64,000 bases of DNA from Pirellulaceae bacterium (GTDB lineage Bacteria > Planctomycetota > Planctomycetia > Pirellulales > Pirellulaceae), in contig BPJV01000003.1 in the NCBI GenBank assembly GCA_026004795.1, positions 670,695-734,694 of the forward strand. The letters are read 5' to 3'. Under the pieces are notes generated by a model. It saw only the letters and a list, made by a program, of their open reading frames with translations. It ran no database searches and was not told the DNA's origin. This document shows positions 51,025-60,426 of this stretch, in pieces. A program made the translations under genes and the position numbers. Each line of letters opens with the position of its first letter. The first letter of the stretch is position 1.

Positions 51025-52389
51025 CTAACCCTCTTTTTCAATCGTGAGCAGATTGTCCCGCAGGATCTCGCCATACTCGTACTTGCCGGGACACACGAAA
51101 GTGCACAACCCAACGTCTTCCTCATCCAACTCGAGACAACCGAGCATTTGCGCCGTCTCGGTATCGCGAGAGATCAACGACCGCAACAGAGGCGTAGGCA
51201 GCAAATCGAGAGGCATCACCCGCTCGTACGTACCAATCGGCACCATCGCCCGCTCGCTCCCCCAGGTCGTCGTGGTGAAGCGGAATTTCTGCCGCGCGGC
51301 CACCCAGGCCGAAGCAAACGCGCGCGTCACCGAGAAGCGGTCAAAACCGGGCTTCTGCCAACCTAAAAACTCGCGCTGGTGCCCTTCAGGAAGGCAAGAA
51401 ACCTGCAGGTGATAGCGGCCAAGAAAACCAACCGGCCCATTGGCGGCACGCCCACACAGCACCGAACCGGAGACAACACGAACCTCGGCCTCTTCCAACT
51501 CCCCCTCGACCAACTGCGCCAGGTCTGCCCCCACCTGCGTTCGCAACAACCGTGGACGGAGCACACTCGGACCAGCCAGAGAGACCGTGCGAGTCAGATC
51601 CAGCAACCCCGTTAAGAAAAGCCGCCCGATGGCGATCGCATCTTGATAGTTCACATGCCAGTGCACCCGGCCGAACGACACAGGCTTGACGAAGTGCATA
51701 TGAGTACCCACCAGACCGGCGGGATGCGGGCCCACGAACTCGGCCACCTCAACGCCCTCTATCTCTTCCCCCGGCACCTGCCCATTGGCCCCGGCCGCCC
51801 GGCAAACATAGGTCTTTTCATCGGCCAAGCGACTAACAACCTGTACCCCCGCCTCGAAATATTCCCGGTTGTCGTTGATAAGCTTCGCAGGATTCATCGC
51901 CAAGGGATTGGTATCCATGGCGTTGACAAATACGCTATGCGGTCGCGACTGCGGCGAGGGAACCTTGCTAAAAGGTCGCGTCCGCAGCGATGTCCACAAC
52001 CCGGACTGCACGAGCTTGTCGACCACTTGCTGTCGATCCAATGTGGAAATCTGACCTACATCAACGGCGCCAAAATCGATGCTCTCCTGCCGCTCCGACT
52101 TTTCAATTACCAGCGACAGAAACCGCCGCTTCTCACCTCGATTGATCGCCACCACCCGGCCGCTAGCCGGGGCCGTGTAGAGGACACCCTCGGTTTTTTT
52201 GTCCGCGAAGACGGGCTGACCAAGCTGCACTTCATCATCGACCCCGACCAACATGGTGGGGCGCATACCGATGTAGTCCTCCCCCACCAGGGCCACCCGC
52301 GACACTTCGCGCACGTCCAGCGTGCCCTGATCTGGCTCGCCCGCTATCGGGATGTCCAGCCCCCGCTCCAATTCGAACCGCATAACCAT
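51025..52389 (-). CDS. nqrA: Na+-NQR subunit A
   Basis: Cytoplasmic quinone-binding subunit of the pump. The 454-residue product begins [21 protein letters not shown], matching the usual MI.IKKGLDLPI.G start. The conserved [31 protein letters not shown] near residue 35 and the final [26 protein letters not shown] are as expected. ATG 52389 (or 52383) is chosen; the frame to 52464 has no family support. nqrB starts eight bases after its stop. Confidence 0.94.
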   Translation of the reverse strand: MVMRFELERGLDIPIAGEPDQGTLDVREVSRVALVGEDYIGMRPTMLVGVDDEVQLGQPVFADKKTEGVLYTAPASGRVVAINRGEKRRFLSLVIEKSERQESIDFGAVDVGQISTLDRQQVVDKLVQSGLWTSLRTRPFSKVPSPQSRPHSVFVNAMDTNPLAMNPAKLINDNREYFEAGVQVVSRLADEKTYVCRAAGANGQVPGEEIEGVEVAEFVGPHPAGLVGTHMHFVKPVSFGRVHWHVNYQDAIAIGRLFLTGLLDLTRTVSLAGPSVLRPRLLRTQVGADLAQLVEGELEEAEVRVVSGSVLCGRAANGPVGFLGRYHLQVSCLPEGHQREFLGWQKPGFDRFSVTRAFASAWVAARQKFRFTTTTWGSERAMVPIGTYERVMPLDLLPTPLLRSLISRDTETAQMLGCLELDEEDVGLCTFVCPGKYEYGEILRDNLLTIEKEG

Positions 52390-52607
52390 CGATGTCCGTA
52401 CTCCCGCTCGATCGAGATGGGAACGATGAATCGCCCTACGCCAAACCTTCGCACTGCTCGACAACGAACGCTCGTGAAAGGTTTCACAAGCGATCTTTTA
52501 AAATAAACCCGCAGCGTTGCAGGACCACTGCGGGGACCACTCCATCTTTTCCAAACTGTTTTCACCAATATGACACCGCCTCCGAGATCTGACAATGCCA
52601 CCTCTCC

Positions 52608-53423
52608 GTGATGATGGAGAAGTTGCTGGAAGCCGGGTACATGCACATGGTGGACGCCGATTTGAAAGGCTACTTCGACACGATCGATCACGACATCCTG
52701 ATGGCGCTGATCGAAACCAAGGTGCCGGACGGCCGGGTGTTGGACCTGCTTCGACAGATGCTCAAGCAGGGCATCTTCGACGACGGAACCACGTGGACGC
52801 CGGAAGAAGGCAGTCCACAAGGTTCGGTCATCAGCCCACTGCTGAGCAACATCTACCTGACGCCGCTGGATCACCTGCTGGCCGAACACGGCTTCGAGAT
52901 GGTTCGCTATGCGGACGATTTCGTGGTGCTGTGCCGCAGCCGGGCCGAGGCAGAAGCCGCCTTGGAGTTGATTCGATCGTGGCTTGCCGAGGCACGTTTG
53001 ACGTTGCACCCGACGAAGACTCATATTGTCGACGCTGCGTCGGCGGGTTTCGATTTCCTGGGCTATCACTTCGAGCGCGGCTAGCGTTGGCCTCGCCAGA
53101 AGAGCCTGCAGAAACTCAAAGATGCGGTGCGCGAGAAGACGAAGCGGACTCGGGGCACCAGTATGCACACGATCGCGGCGGATCTGAATCGGACCTTGCA
53201 CGGCTGGTTTGGATACTTCCAATACAGCCACTGGACGACCTTCACGACTCTCGACAGTTGGATTCGCATGCGTTTGCGAAGCATTCTCCGTAAACGCCAG
53301 AAGAAGCGCGGTCGAGGACGGGGGTCGGATCATCAGCGTTGGACCAACGCCTGCTTTACAGAACTTGGGTTGTTCAGTTTGGAACGAGCCCATGCCACTG
53401 TCAGTCAATCCGCTCGGCGGTGA
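52608..53423 (+). pseudogene. Remnant of a group II intron reverse transcriptase/maturase
   Basis: The frame starts inside the RT domain (MVDADLKGYFDTIDHDILMALIETKV), so the N-terminal finger region is missing. EEGSPQGSVISPLLSNIYL and the catalytic VRYADDFVVL are present. After FDFLGYHFERG an in-frame TAG at 53082-53084 interrupts the protein; the frame then continues with the maturase region (WPRQKSLQKLKDAVREKTKRTRG, LHGWFGYFQYSHWTTFTTLDSWIRMRLRSILRKRQKKRGRGRG) to 53423. No endonuclease domain follows. With truncation and an internal stop it is inactive. Confidence 0.88.
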
Positions 53424-53449
53424 ACCACCAACCGAGAGCGGGCACCGCT

Positions 53450-53500
53450 GCGCAGCGCTGGTCGCGGGAGAACCGCACGTACGGTTCGGAGGGAGGGGAG
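53450..53500 (+). other. Group II intron 3'-end-like sequence (domain V region)
   Basis: The stretch 'gagaaccgcacgtacggttc' about 50 bases after the maturase remnant has the conserved look of a group II domain V hairpin (gaaccg...cggttc), followed by a purine-rich 'ggagggaggggag'. It probably marks the 3' end of the intron from which the remnant came. Confidence 0.55.
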
Positions 53501-53520
53501 TCCGGCTCAATCGGCTGGTC

Positions 53521-53550
53521 GACTCCGATGGAATAGACTCCGATGGAATA
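53521..53550. repeat. 15-bp direct repeat, two copies
   Basis: 'gactccgatggaata' occurs at 53521-53535 and 53536-53550, just after the intron remnant. It may be a duplication at the intron or IS junction. Confidence 0.75.
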
Positions 53551-53701
53551 GAAAAGGATGCTGTTGATCATGGGTTCGGCTGCTGGCATGGAGAATGGGG
53601 ATGCTCCGCGACGACGGCTTCCTCCGGATTGCAACGGATCCATCGCACGAGAAGCGAGTCGCATGAACCTTCGACTCGGGAATGTTTGAAGCGGCGCTTG
53701 G

Positions 53702-53799
53702 AAAACTCCTCCTGATCCTCAGCGCCATGGAGAAAAACAAGCAAAACTATCGCGAGCCATCACTCGCTCTTGACAATCCCTAAGACAGCCGATGGCACC
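53702..53799 (+). pseudogene. IS110 3'-end fragment
   Basis: About 98 bases match the last part of the IS110 transposase gene (from 'ctcctgatcctcag' through 'atggagaaaaacaa' to the stop) and the right end 'taagacagccgatggcacc'. It codes only the last ~26 residues. It is followed by a further isolated right end at 53814. Confidence 0.88.
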
Positions 53800-53813
53800 A
53801 AACTGCCACCCTC

Positions 53814-53833
53814 CTAAGACAGCCGATGGCACC
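53814..53833 (+). other. Solo IS110 right end
   Basis: The sequence 'ctaagacagccgatggcacc' is the same right-end sequence as at 32,238, 32,570 and 53,780, without any transposase sequence before it. Confidence 0.75.
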
Positions 53834-53928
53834 AAGTTTCCATTAGCCCGGCACTTGACCGTTGGTGGGTACTTGCGGGCGACGTCCACGCTCTTAGTGC
53901 TCCATTTAAGCCCTGAAGTGGCGCGATG

Positions 53929-54720
53929 ATCGCCCTTCAGGCGTGAGTCCAGAGTTGCATTCCCAGTTCGAGTCTCGTTTTCAGCCGCGAAGCGGCGTGA
54001 TGATCTAGCTCCGGGCGTGAGCCCGGAGTTTGGATGGCGCATTGTTTCCCAACAGTCCCGTAGGGACGGCCCACCAGTAGTGGAATTCGCCAGAATTCCC
54101 AAATGCCACAATTCACCCCGAAGGGGCAGCGCCATATAAGCCTAGGGCAGAGCGCCAGCGGCGTAGCCGCTGAAAGCGCCGCCCTGGGAACACGAACGAC
54201 CAACCATCCAAGCCCTGAAAGGGCGATCCAATTCTGCCCCAGGATGGAGGTGCACATCGAGGTTGTTGGCTGTAAGCCGAATTCACCGCCGCCACAGCCA
54301 CCGACGCGTCCAAGCTGGGGGCTTGTCATGGATCTGGGGTGTTGTCATGGATCTGGGGCATTGTCAAGGATTCTTCGACGTGCATCGGGGTCGAGCGGAC
54401 CACCGCGCCAGTGAATCTGGCCTTCGGCCAAAATGGGCTTATTCCGACTCCAGTTCCTGGGGCGTTGCCTCCAGGCTACGGTGCCGCCAGGGCTTCGCCC
54501 TAACTCCACACTCTCCTCAACCTCCCTGGCGAGCGAGGCCGATTCCGACATCCGCTCGAACACCCCGGCCAGCCGCCGCACAGCCTCACAGCGACGGTCG
54601 GACCACGCTGCCGAACAGTCCTGTAAAGACAGCATACCGAAGTCACGGAGCGCCAACCCGAAGGCCATAACTTACAGTTGCAGAAGCACTTGCGGCAATA
54701 CAATTGGTGGGTGGCGCCAA
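53929..54720. repeat. Repeat block B, copy 1
   Basis: About 790 bases that recur at 57,165-58,041 and 60,716-61,502. Landmarks in order: 'gccgcgaagcggc' palindrome (53984), 'tggatggcgcattgttt', 'ccagcggcgtagccgctg', 'aagccctgaaagggcgatcc', two 19-bp 'catggatctgggg..ttgt' units, 'gccgccagggcttcgccc', and the right end 'tgggtggcgcc' at 54708. It has no coding content with codon bias; frames through it are incidental. Confidence 0.9.
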
Positions 54721-54875
54721 AATATTCAGTGCCCTAAGCTGCGCAGAAAGAAGAGGAAGTCCTTCTTGTGGAACACGCCGACGCTCTCCGCGTCCGCGGC
54801 AAGAACGGAAGCCGCGTCATCAGTTCCGCCGCCGCGGGTTGCCGCGCTGGGGTGGAGACCGCATTCGGCGACGGC

Positions 54876-55283
54876 CTAAGATAACTCGCCTGGTTCGAAG
54901 TTCATTTGCATTACGTCGTTGTCTTCAACAACGTCGGAAACGTCTACGCTCTTGGCATTCTCATTTGGAAAAAGCGACTCATACAGCCACAAGAACCACT
55001 GCCGGATGTCCGATGGTTCCCGCATCGTCAAATCTTGAATGTTCGCCAGGACATCGTCTTCAAGTACGTTCGGCTTATCCAGAAAGTACACTAACGAAAG
55101 CTTCAAACGCTCCCGCCGATGCGACGACCAACGTTCCACTTCCGGCTTAACATATTTCGTAAATGCGGCCTTCATAGACGCTTCGTCATCCGGGTCGAGA
55201 GGCAAGGGCTTGCCGTTCTCGGCTTCGGCAATCGCCAAGTAACCTAACGCTGATTCAATCAGGCAGTGATTAACGGTTCGCAT
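54876..55283 (-). CDS. Putative immunity protein I3
   Basis: A 135-residue acidic, helical protein starting 11 bases after the T3 toxin stop. Position immediately downstream of a toxin tip, on the same strand and of typical immunity size, is the basis for the call. Motifs such as YLAIAEAENGKPLPLDPDDEASM and IRQWFLWLYESLFPNENA do not match a family I know. If T3 is a nuclease, I3 should bind and block its active site. Confidence 0.6.
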   Translation of the reverse strand: MRTVNHCLIESALGYLAIAEAENGKPLPLDPDDEASMKAAFTKYVKPEVERWSSHRRERLKLSLVYFLDKPNVLEDDVLANIQDLTMREPSDIRQWFLWLYESLFPNENAKSVDVSDVVEDNDVMQMNFEPGELS

Positions 55284-55294
55284 CGTTGCTCCTA

Positions 55295-56431
55295 TTACGG
55301 AAGTTTCGGAAGGCGCGGGAATGCGGTGTACGGTTGACCTAACTCGTTGAAACGGACTACTACGACACGCGTACGACCGTAGATTCCCGAACCTTTGTAG
55401 TAACCTTCGCCCACGTCGCGCAGCATGTCGATCACGACCGAGCCTGGGCCAGTTTGGCCGGAGGCGCGATAGGAACGTATGGCTTTGTCGATCGCTTCCT
55501 GCATGTCTGTATACCTCAAGAAGCGAGTAGCGTTGGTTTTGAAGCTCTTCGTGCCATCTGGAAGGATGCCTTGCGTCGCACGACGATAGAGGTCGTCCAG
55601 CGTGACCATTGGGCTGTGACGTGTAAGAAAATGCCCATTCCGAATGGATCCTTGAAGAGCGGTTAATGATTGTTGCGCTGCAAGTTCGGCTGCCTCATCA
55701 ACGGCGCCTATTCCCCTTGGGGCATTGTCGACAACTCGCTTTCCGGCCTCGGCGGCTTCGTCGCCGTATTTTGCAGCGTAGCGAGCAAGTTTGCCACCCT
55801 TGCCGATGGCGTCGCCGTAGACGGGGATCATGGATGCGAATGACAGGCCGGCGCCCACATGATCGCCGCGAGCCAATGAAATCACTCCGTTGACTCCATC
55901 GGCCGCTTCACCGATTACGGGAATGCAGCCCACTACGTCTAGCCCCAGTTGGACTTTGTCCCAAAAGCCACTCCAGCCGGATCTGCTTGGCGAGCTGCTT
56001 GAATATGTCTCCGATTGCCCCGAGCCGGAGTAAGCGGTGTAGTAGACGCCGCCGGACGAGCCGCCTTGCTCCTCGCCGAACACATCACCTTGGTAGTCCC
56101 CGGCGTAACCATCGAGATCGCCGCCGTTGGATGAATCGCCGGATTGATCACCTGCGAAGGGATCGGTGCTGCTAGGTGGATCACCAGTGGTGTCGAGGTA
56201 GTCGAGCGGGAAAAGTTCTTCAAGAGCTTCTTCCAGCGGGGTTTTCCAGAGGTTGGTGTTGGTCGGATGGTACTCGTAACCGGTTAGGTGGACTTCATCG
56301 TCGCCCGAAACCGTGAACGACTCGTCGAACTGGCCGGTCGATGGATCGAAGAGGGCGCTCCAGTTGGCCGAGCGCTGGAACGACGCATCGCGCAGCGATT
56401 GGTAATCCCAGCCCATCTCGCCCAGCAACAT
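55295..56431 (-). CDS. Orphan polymorphic toxin tip T3
   Basis: The frame is open from 56572, directly after a stop codon at the repeat-A edge; the first ATG is at 56431, giving 378 residues. The first part is the stretch shared with T1 and T2 (VDYQQHY...MGWDYQSLRDASFQ...EELFPLDYLD), then a Ser/Gly/Asp linker, a glycine-rich hydrophobic pre-toxin segment (LDVVGCIPVIGEAADGVNG, ASMIPVYGDAIGKGG), and a C-terminal domain of about 110 residues with HFLTRHSPMVTLDDLYRRATQG, RFLRYTDMQEAIDKAI and TRVVVVRFNELGQPYTAFP. This tail has the look of an RNase toxin (His, Arg, Thr/Ser in BECR-like order), but I cannot name its family. It lacks a secretion signal and is probably silent. Confidence 0.65.
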   Translation of the reverse strand: MLLGEMGWDYQSLRDASFQRSANWSALFDPSTGQFDESFTVSGDDEVHLTGYEYHPTNTNLWKTPLEEALEELFPLDYLDTTGDPPSSTDPFAGDQSGDSSNGGDLDGYAGDYQGDVFGEEQGGSSGGVYYTAYSGSGQSETYSSSSPSRSGWSGFWDKVQLGLDVVGCIPVIGEAADGVNGVISLARGDHVGAGLSFASMIPVYGDAIGKGGKLARYAAKYGDEAAEAGKRVVDNAPRGIGAVDEAAELAAQQSLTALQGSIRNGHFLTRHSPMVTLDDLYRRATQGILPDGTKSFKTNATRFLRYTDMQEAIDKAIRSYRASGQTGPGSVVIDMLRDVGEGYYKGSGIYGRTRVVVVRFNELGQPYTAFPRLPKLP

Positions 56432-56572
56432 AACGGCTTGGTCGACCGAATCGTAATGCTGTTGGTAATCGACCGAAGAGCTGGCCGAGGAGGATGCCGA
56501 ACCGTTCCACGTGGACGTGTCATCAGCGGCCAGACTGGCCGATGCGATGCCGTTGCGGGACGGAGTGGTAGG

Positions 56573-57022
56573 TCATGCTGCGGCTCACAGCGATAGGTCA
56601 TGCTGTGCCTCATGGGCGCGAGGGATTCAAATACCTTCGCTGCATCGATAGGTCGCCCCTTCAGGGCGATCAGGGATCGTGGGGATTTTTTGCCACCCAG
56701 GGCGACGGCCGCGTGCGAGCGGTGCTCGCTTGACGGCCTTGCCCCGGGCTAGTTTGGTCTTGCCCCTGCGGGGCATTGCCGCCAGGCTGCGGTGCCGACA
56801 GGGCTTCGCCCAAACTCCACACTCGCCTGGACCTGCCTGGCGAGCGATTCCGATTCCGACCGCCGTTCGCACAACTCGGACAAACTCGCGCACAACTCGG
56901 ACAGCCGTCCAACAGTCCCGCAGAGACAGCAGTCCGAATCCACGACTCGCCGACCAACGGACCCTAACTTCCTATCGCATAAACACTTGTGTCAACCCAA
57001 TGGATGGGTGGCACCAAACTGC
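56573..57022. repeat. Repeat block A, copy 1
   Basis: About 450 bases nearly identical to 63,571-64,000. It starts exactly where the T3 frame loses its upstream end and finishes in the motif 'tgggtggcaccaaactgcc' (57005). Its second half, with 'gccgacagggcttcgcccaa', resembles the corresponding part of block B. Contains no gene. Confidence 0.9.
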
Positions 57023-57164
57023 CGTTGTTTGTTTTCTGCACCAGAGGCTTTGCCTCGCGAGGTGCTTTGTCATCTTCGTTGATTGTTTTTCTCTTCGTCG
57101 TCTATCCATCTTCGTCGCGAAGCGATGCGTTGAAGCTACTTCCCCTCTTCGATACCAATTCAAA

Positions 57165-58041
57165 CCGTGAAGTGGCGCGATGATCGACCTTCAGGCGTGA
57201 GTCCAGAGTTGCATTCCCTTCGAGTCTCGTTTTCAGCCGCGAAGCGGCGTGATGATCTAGCTTCGGGCGTGAGCCCGGAGTTTGGATGGCGCATTGTTTC
57301 CCAACAGTCCCGTAGGGACGGCATGCGTACGCCTTCCCGTAGTGGAATTCGCCAGAACCCCCAAATACCCACCCGCAGTGGAATTCGCCAGAACTCCCAA
57401 ATGCTACAATTCGCCCCGAAGGGGCAGCGCCATATAAGCCTAGGGCAGAGCGACAGCGGCGTAGCCGCTGGAAGCGCCGCCCTGGGAACACGAACGACCA
57501 ACCATCCAAGCCCTGAAAGGGCGATCCAATTCTGCCCCAAGATGGAGTTGCGCATCGAGGTTGTTGGCTGTAAGCCGAATTCACCGCCGCCACAGCCAGC
57601 GACGCGTCCAAGCTGGGGGCTTGGCATGGATCTGGGGGCTTGTCATGGATCTGGGGGCTTGTCATGGATCTGGGGTGTTGTCATGGATCTGGGGCATTGT
57701 CAAGGATTCTTCGACGTGCATCGGGGTCGAGCGGACCACCGCGCCGGTGAATTTGGCCTTCGGCCAAAGGGGGCGTGTTGCGATTCAGATTCCTGGGGCG
57801 TTGCCGCCAGGCTACGGTGCCGCCAGGGCTTCGCCCAAACTCCACGCTCGCCTGGACCTTCCTGGCGAGCAATTCCGACAGCCGTTCGCAGAACTCAGAC
57901 AAACCCGCGAACAACCCGGCCAACCGCCCAACCGTCCCGCAGGGACCGCCTGCCGAAGCCACGACTAACCAACCCCCGGATCCTAAGTTCTGATCGCAGT
58001 GGCACTTGCGTCAACCAAATGGATGGGTGGCACTAAACTGC
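57165..58041. repeat. Repeat block B, copy 2
   Basis: The longest copy of block B. It has the 'gccgcgaagcggc' palindrome at 57236-57248, an extra 'gtagtggaattcgccagaa'-type segment duplicated (57,342 and 57,378), four 19-bp units (see next entry) and the right end 'tgggtggcactaaactgcc' at 58024. Its right edge interrupts the decayed toxin tip at 58,04x. Confidence 0.9.
57625..57700. repeat. 19-bp tandem repeat, four units
   Basis: Units at 57625-57643, 57644-57662, 57663-57681 and 57682-57700 with the form 'catggatctgggg..ttgt'. The other two B copies have two units each, so the number varies between copies. Confidence 0.9.
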
Positions 58042-58278
58042 CAATGGAGTACGCGTACCCGTACGAAGTGCGTTTTCAACGACGCTTGGCGTAACTCCCC
58101 GATTGCGCATCTGATCAAACGCATGACCAGAATAGTCGATCCCGTTAACTGTCCCCGGTCGATTCTGAACCGGCTGATGTGGCGAATTTACGTGTTGAGG
58201 ATGATGCGGCGACGGATCGGGTTCCGACATGATCTTTGTTCGTCGCCCAACGGGCGTATTCGGAACAACGTCATCCAC
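58033..58278 (-). pseudogene. Decayed toxin-tip remnant (DUF4258-like)
   Basis: An 81-residue frame that includes NTPVGRRTKIM, a Pro/His-rich stretch and NGIDYSGHAFDQMRNRGVTPSVVENALRTGTRTP. This last part resembles the DUF4258-type RNase tails of polymorphic toxins (gHAl.rM..RGi.p.~VeeAl). The frame ends within three residues of the repeat-B edge, so the real C-terminus has been replaced by the repeat. Upstream homology to the other tips is not visible. It lies 24 bases after I2, in the place where a fourth cassette would sit. Confidence 0.55.
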
Positions 58279-58302
58279 TGCGCTGTTTGGGGCAATGCTT
58301 GC

Positions 58303-58722
58303 CTAGGCTGTTGGCAATTTCTCCACTAGGCGTCGTAGCCGCGCTGCTCGTTCGTCGTACTTCGTGGTTGCCTCCTTTTCTCGACGCTCTTGGGCCGATC
58401 GTAATTGTTGTTGCAAGCACTCGTAGCGGAATTTATTGACGGTGATCCCTTCCTTGGCCGCAGCAGCTTCCACGATGTTATAGTATGGGTGCGATTCGAA
58501 ATCGTCCGCCGCGCATGCGCTGTAAATGTCCTCACAGCAACCGAGGCAAATTACGCGCCTTGGTGTGTGTGAAATCGGGCACTCTACCCAACCGATATCA
58601 CTTTCGCGATCGTCCGTTGACTGACTTTCGCAGTATGGACAAGTTACCCGCCCAAATTCTGCGACAACGGTATCGTAGTCAAGCATGTATGGCCGAATGT
58701 GCCTCATCATAGTCATCACCAT
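58303..58722 (-). CDS. Putative immunity protein I2, Cys-rich
   Basis: A 139-residue protein that overlaps the T2 stop by seven bases, so it is translationally coupled to the toxin. It has a zinc-ribbon-like arrangement: VTCPYCESQ near residue 27 and RVICLGCCEDIYSAC near residue 58, followed by a long charged helical tail. Other start codons lie at 58716 and 58710. The zinc motif is unusual for an immunity protein; an alternative is a small regulatory or accessory protein. No family recognised. Confidence 0.6.
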   Translation of the reverse strand: MVMTMMRHIRPYMLDYDTVVAEFGRVTCPYCESQSTDDRESDIGWVECPISHTPRRVICLGCCEDIYSACAADDFESHPYYNIVEAAAAKEGITVNKFRYECLQQQLRSAQERREKEATTKYDERAARLRRLVEKLPTA

Positions 58723-60326
58723 GGTCGAAGGGTAATCAAGCGTTTTGTTGCTGGATCAACAATAATGGCCATCCCGTTATGCACGATCGCTACGGCACCG
58801 TCGTCAGCATCAAATACCGAACCCTTACGAAAAATCGTCTCAACGTCCTTGAAAGTACGAATGCCCAGTTGGTCAGTGCGAACATCCTTCAGTCTGGTGA
58901 TGAAGTGGTTGGAGGGCGTGTAACCAGTTCCCTTGAACGCGTTTACGATGTCGGCGTGTGTGGCCTCGCGCAAACCATCAATACGCGAGGCACCACGGAA
59001 TTTGAACGACTCCAGTCCTTGCAGTGCCCCCCTTGAGGCAACCACTCCTTTTGCTGCTCGCCGAGATGCTCCCTTAATGATATCTGATGGACCTGTCGGA
59101 AGAAATGGGATGGCTCCACCCGATGCATACGATACCAATTCGTCAGCGGCAAAGTCCGCTATCTGATAAGCGCCGGCACCAAGCAGGGCAGGAGGAGCTT
59201 CATAAATAGCAGCAGCGGCCCCCACCATCACTGCAACTCCGGCCACAGCGGCATGTGCCTCACTACGCGCACGTTCCCTTGCGAGCTCTTGAAGGTAGGA
59301 GTGTTTGACATAGGGATATAAACCACCTGTGAATTGAAGATATTTCGCTTCTTGCGCTGGCAACACCAGCAAGTCAGTATAGGAACGGGTCATATCGGCA
59401 TAAATTTGACCACTCGAATCTATTGCTAAGGGATAGATTCGAGTGGGCTCCAATTCTTGTGGTGAACTTTCAGGCTCCGGTGCGGCGATCGACTCTGATG
59501 GCTGGTCGCCTAAAGACGAGTCGCCATTGGCTCCCGCGCCCGGGGCGTCATATGCGCGGAAGTCAGGTGTACAGGAAGAAGAGGCGGAATCGAGGTAGTC
59601 GAGCGGGAAAAGTTCTTCAAGAGCTTCTTCCAGCGGGGTTTTCCAGAGGTTGGTGTTGGTCGGATGGTATTCGTAACCGCTCAAGTGGACTTCATCGTCG
59701 CCCGAAACCGTGAACGACTCGTCGAACTGGCCGGTCGATGGATCGAAGAGGGCGTTCCAGTTGGCCGAGCGCTGGAACGATGCATCGCGGAGTGATTGGT
59801 AATCCCAACCCATCTCGCCCAGCAACAAAACGGCCTGGTCGACCGAATCGTAATGCTGTTGGTAATCGACCGACGAGCTGGCCGAGGAGGATGCCGAACC
59901 GTTCCACGTGGACGTGTCATCAGCGGCCAGACTGGCCGACAGCGAACCGGTGCTGTCCCACTGGTCGACGAGTGTTAAGTGCAGGGACGAGTTGCTGGTC
60001 GAGGAGGCCTCCCAGACATCATCGAAACCGGCCTGCTGCCGCTCCGAGCCAACATAGTCACTGGTCTCGTCAATCCGCAGGACCGCAAAGCCCTGACTAT
60101 CGCCATCGCCGGAGAGGGAGGCGGAGGCGCCGGTCAATGCACTGGCCAGCGACTGGTAGGCTCCCCGCCCGGTACCGTAGCTGGCAGCAAAATACTCGAG
60201 CGACGAGTTGTTATTGCGGTTGGCTTTACTGAAGACAGGGCCGAAAGGAGTCTGCTCACCGTTTTGGATATCGTCTCGTTCCCAGGCTCTGCCTGGGAAC
60301 GCCCAGCACCCGAGGCTCTGCCTCAC
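58716..60326 (-). CDS. Orphan polymorphic toxin tip T2
   Basis: A 536-residue frame. The GTG start and the first ~19 residues (SLGCWAFPGRAWERDD) come from a palindromic repeat, so the true N-terminus is lost. Then comes a stretch not present in T1/T3 (SSLEYFAASYGTGRGAYQSLASALTG, repeated-unit style), the shared stretch ending LFPLDYLD, a linker, a region with hydrophobic helices (AAVAGVAVMVGAAAAIYEAPPALLGAGAYQ) and the C-terminal toxin ~85 residues: NAFKGTGYTPSNHFITRLKDVRTDQLGIRTFKDVE...DDGAVAIVHNGMAIIVDPATKRLITL. The His-x-x-x-R and closing strands look BECR-RNase-like. Activity not demonstrated. Confidence 0.65.
   Translation of the reverse strand: MRQSLGCWAFPGRAWERDDIQNGEQTPFGPVFSKANRNNNSSLEYFAASYGTGRGAYQSLASALTGASASLSGDGDSQGFAVLRIDETSDYVGSERQQAGFDDVWEASSTSNSSLHLTLVDQWDSTGSLSASLAADDTSTWNGSASSSASSSVDYQQHYDSVDQAVLLLGEMGWDYQSLRDASFQRSANWNALFDPSTGQFDESFTVSGDDEVHLSGYEYHPTNTNLWKTPLEEALEELFPLDYLDSASSSCTPDFRAYDAPGAGANGDSSLGDQPSESIAAPEPESSPQELEPTRIYPLAIDSSGQIYADMTRSYTDLLVLPAQEAKYLQFTGGLYPYVKHSYLQELARERARSEAHAAVAGVAVMVGAAAAIYEAPPALLGAGAYQIADFAADELVSYASGGAIPFLPTGPSDIIKGASRRAAKGVVASRGALQGLESFKFRGASRIDGLREATHADIVNAFKGTGYTPSNHFITRLKDVRTDQLGIRTFKDVETIFRKGSVFDADDGAVAIVHNGMAIIVDPATKRLITLRPW
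60278..60321. repeat. Paired palindromic repeats ('GRAWER' type)
   Basis: 'gttcccagg' and 'cctgggaac' form a 9-bp stem around 'ctctg' at 60278-60300; a second small palindrome 'gaggctctgcctc' follows near 60312. Short palindromes of this kind are scattered in planctomycete genomes and give spurious peptides with PGRAWER. Here they form the start of the T2 frame. Confidence 0.75.
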
Positions 60327-60426
60327 GATCTACTTCTTCATGGCTTCGTTTCCGTCTTTGTGCTTACCGTCGTTTTCGGCTTTTTGTCTTCGTTTTCGTC
60401 TTTCTCGTCGTCGTTGATTTCCTCTT

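Noticed and set aside
52344..53510. Minus-strand frame across the intron remnant and the nqrA start
   Set aside because: It is antisense to both, has no start signal and no recognisable product.
57625..57700. Possible CRISPR array
   Set aside because: The 19-bp units are directly adjacent with no spacers, and no cas gene is in the window.
57167..58036. Long plus-strand frames through repeat block B (also 60,757-61,602)
   Set aside because: They follow DNA-level repeats, have no ribosome binding site or known family, and their peptides change with the indels between copies.
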